From positions 1 to 6,017 of the forward strand of contig CAKSSZ010000100.1 of NCBI GenBank assembly GCA_934489915.1: a stretch of DNA of 6,017 nucleotides, in the 5' to 3' direction. The translations under genes were made by a program, and so were the position numbers. Source of the stretch: an uncultured Clostridia bacterium. Lineage in GTDB: Bacteria; Bacillota; Clostridia; HGM11514. Positions within the stretch are counted from its first letter, which is position 1. Every line of letters starts with the position of its first letter. The notes below the pieces were generated by a model. That model ran no database searches. It was not told the origin of the DNA and saw only the letters and a program-made list of their open reading frames with translations. Positions 1-6,017 of this stretch are shown here, piece after piece.

Positions 1-3000
1 GGTGTGGATAACAAAACCCGTACATCCAAGCTGATTGTGCTGGAAATCCCCGATCCGCCGACACCCCCGGCGGAGGAGGAAAGACGGCTGGAGCTGACCA
101 AAACGGACGCCAGCTCCACGGACAGCTCCTACGCAATGTTTTATTACGCTCTGAAAAATCTGAAAAGCTATGCGGACGGGATATTTGATTCGATTACGCT
201 GAAAATGGAGTTAAAAATTGATTCCATGCCCGGCGAATATGCGGACGGCATTGAAATATTCCGCAGCGGCAGCTGGGCGGATTACGGATATTTGCGGAGA
301 GACGGGGAAACAGGATTAAAATATGTGATAAAGGGCAGTGGTGTGCAGGAGACATCCGGCGAGGCTGCTGCTGCGGAATATACCGGTATGGCGCTGGGTG
401 AATGGGTGGAATGCGAGGTTTCCTTTGGCATGAAGGCGCCCTATCGGACAAAAATTACGCTCTCCGACGGAGCGGGCAATCAGTATATGCAGGCAATCTG
501 GCCGGATATTGCCGACCGAGGTGATTTCGGTTTGGGGCTTCGCCCGAATACGGTGACGGGAGTATCCTTGCGCAAGATGCAGGTTCTGGGCGTTCGGGGC
601 AATGATACTGTGGAAATTGAAGACCGTGATTTTGCGTCTGCTGCGGCGGGGGCATATACCGGAGGCAGCGCTGACCGTATTGTCGGCGCCAACGGCACCA
701 CCCGCACGGCGGAAATCACAGGAACTGCCCCGGAGGGAGGGAGTCCTGCACTGCCGCCTTTGGATGAGGGAGCTGTGGTTTTGGAGCGGCGCACCTTCCA
801 AAAGGAAACGGTGGGTGCCTATACCAACAGCATTGGCTTAGGGGACGCATCAAAGGCATCCGCACAGATCGTCCGGGAGGATGCGAATCGGTATTTGGAA
901 CTGAAACAGACCCAAACCGGAAATAAACTGCTGTATTATATTCTCAAGGGCTTTTCCAATTACGGGCAGAAATATGAAAAAATCAATTTGGATCTGGATT
1001 TGCGTATGTCGGATTTTTCTGCAGAGAGCAACGGAGTAAAGGTATGGAGCTTTGCGCAAAACTTTGGAATTTTCACGCAAAAGGATCGGATGAACTACAA
1101 GCAGGGCGGCATTGCGGAGCCGGATCTGGTACCCGGAGGATTGGCTGCCGGAGAATGGCATCACTGCAAAATGAGCTTTGATTTTAAAAATGCAAAAATG
1201 ACGCTGCAGCTGGGAGAGGCATCATGTGAAACCACTTTCTCAGCCGAAACTGCCGGAAACCTGGGATTGGAATTTGACAACGCTTCTACCGGTGTCTTTT
1301 GCATCGACAATATTGTTTTCTCCGGGATTGAGGCAGGGGATGAGCCGATTCCTACGGTGGATCAGACGGAATTTTATGTGGCGCAAGACGGAAATGATGA
1401 GAATAACGGTACGATTACAGCGCCCTTCCGCACCTTGGAAAAGGCAAAGGAAATGGTGCGCCGGGCGGTGGCAAATGAAGAATTGCCTCAAGGTCCCATT
1501 ACAGTCTATTTGCGGGGCGGAGTATACCCGATCAGTCAAACGGTGACCTTTAGCGGAGCGGACTCCGGAACGGCGAAGCATCCGGTGGTGTACCGGCCGT
1601 ACGGAGAAGAAAAGGTGCGGTTCATCGGCGGGATTGTGTTACCGTCCGGGGCGGCAACCAAGGTAACCGACCCTGCCATACTGAACCGTGTGGTGGAGGA
1701 GCAGGCAAGAGGCAAATTAATGCAGATTGATCTGGGTGCGGCAGGGGTGACTTCAATTCCTGCTATTGACGATCACGGCTTTGGAGGAAATATGCCTTCC
1801 TCCTTCCAAAATTACCGTCCCTTTGAGGTGTATTTTAACGGCCAGGCATTGTCACGGTCACGGTACCCGAATGATGAACCGAACACTGCATTTTTGCGTA
1901 CCGGAGAAGCGATAACAGCCGGTTCTACCACAGAACCCTTTACCATTGCTTATCAGGATCCGGAAAACCGCACAGCGCAATGGGATTTCTCAAAAATGAA
2001 AGATCTCTTTATTTCCGGCTTTATCGGGAATGACTGGGCAGGGGTAAATCACCGTGTGGCGGCTTTGGATACGGTGAACAAACGGCTGACCTCCCAAGGG
2101 GGCAGCTCTTATCCGGCAACGGCTAACCATCGGCTGTATTTCTGGAACCTGCTGGAAGAAATCGATATGCCCGGAGAGAGCTATATCGATCGGGAAAACA
2201 AAATTGTTTATTTCTATCCGCCTGCGGATCCGTCCAATGCGGAAATTACAGTACCAACCTTTGACGGCGTAATGTTCCAGCTGTCCGGGTGCAAGTATCT
2301 TACCTTGCAAGGCTTTACCTGCGATACCACCCGGAACCGGATGGTGGTCATGACCGGGTGCGTGAACGTTACCTTGGACGGGTGTACCTTTGCCCGGGGT
2401 TCTTCCGGGGCGGTTTCGGTCAACGGGAGCAACTGTACTGTGAAAAACTGCCATATTTATGAAATGGGAGCAGGGGGAATTCAGGTCAACGGAGGAGACA
2501 GCAACAGTCTGACCCCTTCGGGCAATGTAATTGAGAACAACCGGATTCACAGTTTTAACCGAGTGTATAATTCTTCTGTTCCGGGGATTATGATTTCCGG
2601 GGTGGGGCAGGCGATCCGCCACAATGCGATCTATGATGCGCCTCATATTCTGGTTCAATTAAACAGTGCGCCGGATACCCTGCTGGAATATAACGAGATT
2701 TATAACGGCGCATTGGAGGCGTCGGACGTGGGAGCGGTTTACTGGGGCAGAAAGCCGGAGGAAGTGGGCGTTACCATTCGGTATAATTACTTCCATGATA
2801 TTGGAAATCAGTACGGCGGTTACGGTCAGACCTGCGTGTTCTATGACGACGGCGCCATCGGGCCGGAGCTGTACGGAAACCTGTTTTATCGGGGAACCCG
2901 CACGGTGGATCAGGGCGGCACCAGCGCAAATTGCTTTGCCATCAAGACCCACGGCGGGCAGTACGGGAACATTCAAAATAACATATTTATTGATCTGCCT

Positions 3001-5208
3001 CTGGCAGTTCGGATTCAGCCGTGGAATAACAGCGGAACCGAGAAGCAAACCAGGTGGTGGCTGTGGGTGCAAAACACGGTCAATCCAATGACCCGTATCA
3101 AGAGCCAGGCGTGGTTAAATCATTACCAGAACACCATTTGGGCACCGTACCAGAGCCTGTTTACCGAGGGAACCTATCAGCAGTTGAAAGCGACAGGGGA
3201 AGTGAATCCGCAAAGACCGACAACAGAGCAGTTCAATCTGGCAAAAGATTATGCTCCCACCGTGACCCATACCTTTAAAGACAATCTGACGGTTGGTGTG
3301 GGCAGAAAAGACGGATCGCTGTTCTGGGGACTGGCAACGGAGAGCGGAACGGTTTCCTATGATGACCTGGAGACGGGCAAGGCGCTGTTCCAAAACTTTG
3401 ACGGACGGGATTTCCGTTTGACTGCCGCTGCATTGCAGCAAATTCAAGCGAGCAACCCCAATTTTCAAAATATTCCCTTTGAACAAATGGGGTTGACTGC
3501 AACGGTTGGAGGGACTGCTCCGACGGCTCAAAACGCTTCTATCCAGGGAGCGGCAAGCCCGGGCAGTACGCTTACGGCGCAATACCTGTTTGCCGATGAG
3601 GACGGGGACGCAGAAGGCAACAGCCGGATCATCTGGTATGTGGGCGATTCTGCAAACGGAGAATTTAACCGGATTCCCGGTAAACATGGAAAAACCATTT
3701 TGGTGGATCAGGCATATCTGGGCAAATACCTTCGTTTTGAGGTGACCCCGTATGATAGAAATATGCGATACGGCGTGCCGGCGCTGTCCCAGCCAGTGCA
3801 GATTCTCACCGGAGAAAGCGTGGCGCAAAGACTGCAGGACGCTATTCAAAAGGCGCAGAGCTTTTCCGAGACGGTAACGGTAGGAAACAAATTCGGTCAG
3901 ATTTCATCTCAGGCGAAAGAACGCTTACAGGCTGCCATTCAGGTTGCGCAGCGTGCCGATACAGAAACCTTACAGCAAGAGGCTTATCAGGATTTGGAGT
4001 CGGCCATGGAGGAGGCCAGGAGAGCAGTGGTGCAGGATCCCTCCACCATCAGCGAAGGGCAGTATCATGTGTTTGATTTTATGCAGGATTTTGAAGTGAC
4101 GTTGGAGCAGGGCAAGACGGCGGCACTTTCCTTACCCAAGGGAGTTGCCTTGCCCGCTATGAAAATCACCGGTCGGGTTACAGTGGACGGTATGCCCCGG
4201 CAAGCGGTGTTTACCCTGCCTAAGGGGACGGTGATTGCAGGGAACGGTCGGGTGGATCTGACCCTGTTCCGGGAGGCGCATACGGCAGTTCCTTCTTTGC
4301 AGGGAGAAAAGCTGACTACCCTTTTCCTGACGGAGGATCAGCTGCACTTGAGTCAGCCGGCGTCCCTCTGGATAGAGGGCGCCTGGCAGAAACGGAGCGT
4401 GTTCCGTGCGGGGAGTAAGGTAGAGAACATCGGTTCCGCTACTCTGGGAACCAAAGGCTACGGCAGAGAAAAATCGGGGGAGAAAGATTTATTGCTGACC
4501 ACCGACCGACTGGGAGAAATCATTTTGTTTACGCCCACCGGGTTTGTGACAGCCTCTCCCGAGCCGACGCCCACACCGTCCGGAGGAAATGTTCCTCAGC
4601 CGGGCGGTACGGTAGGCCGGGGCAGCGTTGGAACGACAACCGTTCCGTCTTCTGAGGGGAAGCCGACTCCTCAGCCTGCGACCCGTTTTACCGACCTGCA
4701 AGGTCATTGGGCGGAGGCAGAGGTGAATGAAATGGCGAACCGGGGGATTGTGTCCGGTGTAACGGATACGACCTTTGAGCCTGACAGACCGATCACCAGA
4801 GCAGAGTTTGCTACTGTGGCGGCAAAGGCGCTGAATTTAAAGAGCGATATCGGAGCAGATTTTTCCGATGTGCCGCAAAACGCCTGGTATGCGCCCTTTG
4901 TCAATGCGGCGGCCAATGCCGGGTTGATTTCCGGCTATGACGGGCAGTTCCGTCCGGAAGATCTCATCACCCGTGAAGAAATGGCGGTGGTGATTGTGAA
5001 ACTGTATCAGTTCCGGGGCGGCGAGCTGTTAAGCGGCAAAATTTCCGAATTTACCGATCGGGATCAAATTGCCGATTGGGCATTGGATTATGCCGACCGG
5101 GCGGTTAGTACGGGCTTTATTTCCGGTATTACCGCAACCACCTTCGGACCGAAAGAAAATGCCACCAGAGCACAGGTAACAGCCGTGCTTTGCAGAATAT
5201 TAAAGTAA
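1..5208 (+). CDS. Giant SLH-anchored surface protein with parallel beta-helix (GH141-like) putative glycan-active domain, 5' partial
   Basis: Probable exported, wall-attached enzyme or binder acting on complex polysaccharide. The frame is open from base 1. A GTG lies at base 4, but no signal peptide follows it, although SLH proteins are exported, so the true start is upstream. Residues are counted from that GTG. Residues 27-199 and 262-443 are two related beta-sandwich, LamG/concanavalin-like modules. Residues 456-1164 form a right-handed beta-helix: it opens with FYVAQDGNDENNGT, then TVYLRGGVYPIS and PFEVYFNGQALSRSRYPN (606-623), followed by Asn/Gly-rich coils (about 760-990), and ends with IPFEQMGL. 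This order resembles GH141 and related beta-helix enzymes. SDVGAVYWGR (907-916) and YDDG (947-950) offer candidate catalytic Asp residues. Residues 1171-1268 are Ig-like (DEDGDAEG, FEVTP). Residues 1272-1344 are a FIVAR-like helical segment, 1353-1516 are beta-rich, and 1517-1560 are a Pro/Thr/Gly linker. Three SLH repeats occupy 1562-1734. Surface anchoring is secure; the exact enzyme activity is inferred, and a lyase or non-catalytic adhesin remains possible. Confidence 0.92.
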   Translation, partial: GVDNKTRTSKLIVLEIPDPPTPPAEEERRLELTKTDASSTDSSYAMFYYALKNLKSYADGIFDSITLKMELKIDSMPGEYADGIEIFRSGSWADYGYLRRDGETGLKYVIKGSGVQETSGEAAAAEYTGMALGEWVECEVSFGMKAPYRTKITLSDGAGNQYMQAIWPDIADRGDFGLGLRPNTVTGVSLRKMQVLGVRGNDTVEIEDRDFASAAAGAYTGGSADRIVGANGTTRTAEITGTAPEGGSPALPPLDEGAVVLERRTFQKETVGAYTNSIGLGDASKASAQIVREDANRYLELKQTQTGNKLLYYILKGFSNYGQKYEKINLDLDLRMSDFSAESNGVKVWSFAQNFGIFTQKDRMNYKQGGIAEPDLVPGGLAAGEWHHCKMSFDFKNAKMTLQLGEASCETTFSAETAGNLGLEFDNASTGVFCIDNIVFSGIEAGDEPIPTVDQTEFYVAQDGNDENNGTITAPFRTLEKAKEMVRRAVANEELPQGPITVYLRGGVYPISQTVTFSGADSGTAKHPVVYRPYGEEKVRFIGGIVLPSGAATKVTDPAILNRVVEEQARGKLMQIDLGAAGVTSIPAIDDHGFGGNMPSSFQNYRPFEVYFNGQALSRSRYPNDEPNTAFLRTGEAITAGSTTEPFTIAYQDPENRTAQWDFSKMKDLFISGFIGNDWAGVNHRVAALDTVNKRLTSQGGSSYPATANHRLYFWNLLEEIDMPGESYIDRENKIVYFYPPADPSNAEITVPTFDGVMFQLSGCKYLTLQGFTCDTTRNRMVVMTGCVNVTLDGCTFARGSSGAVSVNGSNCTVKNCHIYEMGAGGIQVNGGDSNSLTPSGNVIENNRIHSFNRVYNSSVPGIMISGVGQAIRHNAIYDAPHILVQLNSAPDTLLEYNEIYNGALEASDVGAVYWGRKPEEVGVTIRYNYFHDIGNQYGGYGQTCVFYDDGAIGPELYGNLFYRGTRTVDQGGTSANCFAIKTHGGQYGNIQNNIFIDLPLAVRIQPWNNSGTEKQTRWWLWVQNTVNPMTRIKSQAWLNHYQNTIWAPYQSLFTEGTYQQLKATGEVNPQRPTTEQFNLAKDYAPTVTHTFKDNLTVGVGRKDGSLFWGLATESGTVSYDDLETGKALFQNFDGRDFRLTAAALQQIQASNPNFQNIPFEQMGLTATVGGTAPTAQNASIQGAASPGSTLTAQYLFADEDGDAEGNSRIIWYVGDSANGEFNRIPGKHGKTILVDQAYLGKYLRFEVTPYDRNMRYGVPALSQPVQILTGESVAQRLQDAIQKAQSFSETVTVGNKFGQISSQAKERLQAAIQVAQRADTETLQQEAYQDLESAMEEARRAVVQDPSTISEGQYHVFDFMQDFEVTLEQGKTAALSLPKGVALPAMKITGRVTVDGMPRQAVFTLPKGTVIAGNGRVDLTLFREAHTAVPSLQGEKLTTLFLTEDQLHLSQPASLWIEGAWQKRSVFRAGSKVENIGSATLGTKGYGREKSGEKDLLLTTDRLGEIILFTPTGFVTASPEPTPTPSGGNVPQPGGTVGRGSVGTTTVPSSEGKPTPQPATRFTDLQGHWAEAEVNEMANRGIVSGVTDTTFEPDRPITRAEFATVAAKALNLKSDIGADFSDVPQNAWYAPFVNAAANAGLISGYDGQFRPEDLITREEMAVVIVKLYQFRGGELLSGKISEFTDRDQIADWALDYADRAVSTGFISGITATTFGPKENATRAQVTAVLCRILK
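82..1332 (+). repeat. Two diverged tandem beta-sandwich modules inside the giant gene
   Basis: The encoded protein carries two related modules of about 170-180 residues. Copy 1 has RRLEL, then FYYALKNL (46-53), then GEWVEC (132-137). Copy 2 has NRYLEL, then LYYILKGF (310-317), then GEWHHC (383-388). Both copies then run into a strand-rich tail that ends just before the next linker. The pattern is that of LamG/concanavalin-like carbohydrate-binding sandwiches, but the family assignment is inferred from general character and no binding residues could be identified. The copies are strongly diverged, so this is an old protein-level duplication and not a DNA repeat. Confidence 0.6.
4687..5205 (+). 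repeat. Three SLH (S-layer homology) repeats at the C terminus
   Basis: Three successive SLH domains end the giant protein. Repeat 1 begins FTDLQGHWAEAEV and carries ITRAEF (TRAE at 1598-1601). Repeat 2 begins FSDVPQNAWYAPFV and carries ITREEM (1655-1660). Repeat 3 begins FTDRDQIADWALDYADRAV and carries ATRAQV (1720-1725). Each has the usual G-[IL/F]-[IV]-S-G turn between its helices. In known SLH proteins three such repeats form a trimeric pseudo-domain that binds pyruvylated secondary cell-wall polymer, with the TRAE Arg contributing. The Arg is present in all three, while the last motif position is Gln in place of Glu in repeat 3. Confidence 0.96.
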
Positions 5209-5228
5209 TTATTCCATCTCCTTTTTTA

Positions 5229-5259
5229 TGGGCGGTGCGCCAGTTGGGCGCACCGCCCA
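5229..5259 (+). terminator. GC-rich hairpin, probable rho-independent terminator of the surface-protein gene
   Basis: A perfect 12-bp inverted repeat (GGGCGGTGCGCC at 5230-5241, GGCGCACCGCCC at 5247-5258) encloses a 5-nt AGTTG loop. A T-A pair extends the stem to 13 bp. It begins about 20 nt after the surface-protein stop codon. The downstream tract is AATTTAGTATAA and not a clean T run, so termination may be imperfect and some read-through into the small downstream gene is possible. Confidence 0.68.
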
Positions 5260-5301
5260 ATTTAGTATAAAAAAGAAGGGCGCTGCGCATGATAAGAAAA
5301 A

Positions 5302-5308
5302 AAGGAGG
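5302..5308 (+). promoter_or_regulatory. Ribosome binding site of the YkuS-like gene
   Basis: AAGGAGG is a near-perfect Shine-Dalgarno sequence with 8 nt between it and the ATG at 5317. It decides the start in favour of 5317. The ATG at 5289 in another frame lies upstream of it and is not served by it. Confidence 0.85.
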
Positions 5309-5316
5309 CAGAAAAG

Positions 5317-5562
5317 ATGCAAGTTTTGCTATATGGCTGCAATCAGCTTGCGCCAAGGCTGACAGAGCGGGGCTATCAGGTGGTACAGGACAGCCGGAAA
5401 GCGGAGGCAATGCTTTATACCGGCAAGGTGATTCCGAATTTGCCCGTTTCGGAGCAAGGAGCGTTTTTGGTGAACGTTGCCGATCGGTCTGTTGAGGAGG
5501 TGGATCGGATTTTGCAAAGCCGGCTTTACAGCAATCTCTTTGAGCCTGAAAAATATTTTTGA
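5317..5562 (+). CDS. Small YkuS-like (UPF0180 family) protein of unknown function
   Basis: An 81-residue soluble protein with no signal peptide or membrane segment. It resembles the YkuS/UPF0180 family, whose members are usually about 80-100 residues and have no established function. The visible family-like pattern is an N-terminal stretch LAPRLTERGYQVVQ (11-24), a central AMLYTGK (31-37), and a C-terminal AFLVNVADRSVEEVDRIL (49-66) that matches the usual strand, 'INA-x-G-x-(T/S)-x-EE(I/V)' turn and final helix. The short N-terminal LLYGCNQ (4-10) and the tail SNLFEPEKYF (72-81) look lineage-specific. The ATG is fixed by a strong ribosome binding site. It lies 108 nt after the surface-protein gene, across a probable terminator, and 88 nt before the cysteine desulfurase gene. 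The family assignment is from pattern memory only. That it is a real gene is much surer than its family. Confidence 0.78.
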   Translation: MQVLLYGCNQLAPRLTERGYQVVQDSRKAEAMLYTGKVIPNLPVSEQGAFLVNVADRSVEEVDRILQSRLYSNLFEPEKYF

Positions 5563-5580
5563 TTTTTTTGTAACTTTCTC

Positions 5581-5609
5581 TTGCAAAATTGCGAAAAATG
5601 GAGTATGAT
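5581..5609 (+). promoter_or_regulatory. Sigma-A-type promoter ahead of the cysteine desulfurase gene
   Basis: A -35 TTGCAA (5581-5586) and a -10 TATGAT (5604-5609) are separated by exactly 17 nt. Each hexamer differs from consensus at one or two positions. The surrounding region is AT-rich. Transcription would start near 5616, leaving a leader of about 35 nt. This suggests the desulfurase gene can be transcribed independently of the upstream genes. Confidence 0.75.
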
Positions 5610-5638
5610 AGAAGAGGTAGAATAGATAGACAGAAAGT

Positions 5639-5644
5639 AAGGTG
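5639..5644 (+). promoter_or_regulatory. Ribosome binding site of the cysteine desulfurase gene
   Basis: AAGGTG, an AAGGAG-like sequence, lies 6 nt before the ATG at 5651. It supports that start, which also gives the usual short N terminus of the family. Confidence 0.75.
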
Positions 5645-5650
5645 AACTCT

Positions 5651-6017
5651 ATGAAGAAAGAAATTTATGTAGATCATAGCGCCACAACGCCGGTCAGGCC
5701 GGAGGTGCTTCAAAGTATGCTGCCTTATTTTTCAGAGCAGTTTGGCAATCCCTCCTCTATTTACCGTAAGGGACGGGATGCGAAGCGTGCCGTGGAGGAC
5801 GCCCGCGGGCGGATTGCACAGTGCCTGCATTGCAAGCCGGACGAGTTGTTTTTTACCGGCTGCGGATCAGAGGCGGACAACTGGGCGTTAATCGGCACAG
5901 CAATGGCAAATAAGCAAAAAGGGAACCATATTATCACCAGCGCCATTGAGCACCATGCGGTGCTGCACACCTGCAAATATTTAGAAAAGCACGGATTCCG
6001 GGTTACTTATGTAGGGG
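5651..6017 (+). CDS. nifS: Cysteine desulfurase, NifS/IscS group, 3' partial
   Basis: PLP-dependent cytoplasmic enzyme that converts L-cysteine to L-alanine and passes the sulfur as a persulfide to Fe-S cluster assembly or tRNA thiolation. Only the first 122 residues are in the window, out of about 380-400 usual for the family. The N terminus IYVDHSATTPVRPEV (5-19) and FGNPSSIYRKG (31-41) are classic for the family. FFTGCGSEADN (67-77) is the PLP phosphate-binding loop; S73 matches the position of Thr76 in E. coli IscS. SAIEHHAVL (97-105) contains H101, matching the IscS His104 that stacks on the PLP ring. This EHHAVL form points to the NifS/IscS group and away from SufS. The PLP lysine and the catalytic cysteine loop lie beyond the right edge, so activity cannot be confirmed. 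The loop reads TGCGSE where TSGGTE is more common. It has its own promoter and ribosome binding site. The gene symbol could equally be iscS. Confidence 0.95.
   Translation, partial: MKKEIYVDHSATTPVRPEVLQSMLPYFSEQFGNPSSIYRKGRDAKRAVEDARGRIAQCLHCKPDELFFTGCGSEADNWALIGTAMANKQKGNHIITSAIEHHAVLHTCKYLEKHGFRVTYVG

Noticed and set aside
1851..1862. Direct repeat TCACGGTCACGG
   Set aside because: It simply encodes Ser-Arg-Ser-Arg within a beta-helix family motif; two copies of 6 bp carry no further significance.
3115..3849. 244-codon open frame on the minus strand inside the giant gene
   Set aside because: It is antisense to the end of the beta-helix and the Ig-like domain. Its translation is Arg/His/Ser-rich and unstructured, as expected of a shadow frame.
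5244..5271. Possible promoter for the YkuS-like gene: TTGGGC, 16 nt, TATAAA
   Set aside because: The -35 matches consensus at only three positions and lies inside the terminator hairpin. The TATAAA is plausible alone, but not enough to call a promoter; read-through from upstream is equally possible.
5515..5526. Palindrome AAAGCCGGCTTT near the end of the YkuS-like gene
   Set aside because: It lies within coding sequence, has no loop, and has no second copy nearby, so there is no support for an operator.
5549..5569. T-rich stretch after the YkuS-like stop as a terminator
   Set aside because: The run of T is present, but the only preceding inverted repeat is AAAAATATTTTT, which has no loop and no GC content, so no stable hairpin forms.
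5129..5713. 194-codon open frame on the minus strand spanning three features
   Set aside because: It runs antisense across the end of the surface gene, the hairpin, the whole YkuS-like gene and the desulfurase start. Its translation has no recognisable domain, and the plus-strand genes have clear ribosome binding sites and family motifs.

Overview
The window looks like chromosomal DNA from an anaerobic, Gram-positive-type Clostridia bacterium, probably a gut or other fibre-degrading member of the Oscillospiraceae or a related group. This is an inference. It rests on a very large exported protein with three C-terminal SLH domains, a strong AGGAGG-type ribosome binding site, a sigma-A-type promoter, roughly balanced base composition, and a clostridial-looking cysteine desulfurase. 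No sequence search could be run.

Bases 1-5208 are the 3' part of one giant gene whose 5' end lies outside the window. At least 1,735 codons are visible. The product reads as a modular cell-surface protein. In order it has two diverged copies of a beta-sandwich (concanavalin/LamG-like) module, a long right-handed parallel beta-helix resembling the GH141-type glycosidase and polysaccharide-lyase fold group, an Ig-like domain, a helical FIVAR-like segment, a beta-rich segment, a Pro/Thr/Gly linker, and three SLH repeats. The SLH repeats would dock it on secondary cell-wall polymer. The likely job is binding and cutting (or modifying) a complex glycan at the cell surface. A 12-13 bp GC-rich hairpin just after the stop codon probably ends this transcript.

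Bases 5209-5316 hold that hairpin and the leader of a small gene. Bases 5317-5562 encode an 81-residue protein resembling the YkuS (UPF0180) family of unknown function. Bases 5563-5650 hold a good sigma-A promoter (TTGCAA, 17 nt, TATGAT). Bases 5651-6017 are the first 122 codons of a PLP-dependent cysteine desulfurase of the NifS/IscS group, which runs off the right edge. The two small-molecule/housekeeping genes share the strand of the surface protein but appear functionally unrelated to it.

I see no tRNA, rRNA, CRISPR array, insertion sequence or obvious defence system. The most notable points are the architecture of the surface protein, a candidate catalytic Asp pair about 41 residues apart, a cysteine ladder in the beta-helix, and the repeated N-terminal modules. 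None of these amounts to a clearly new biological system.
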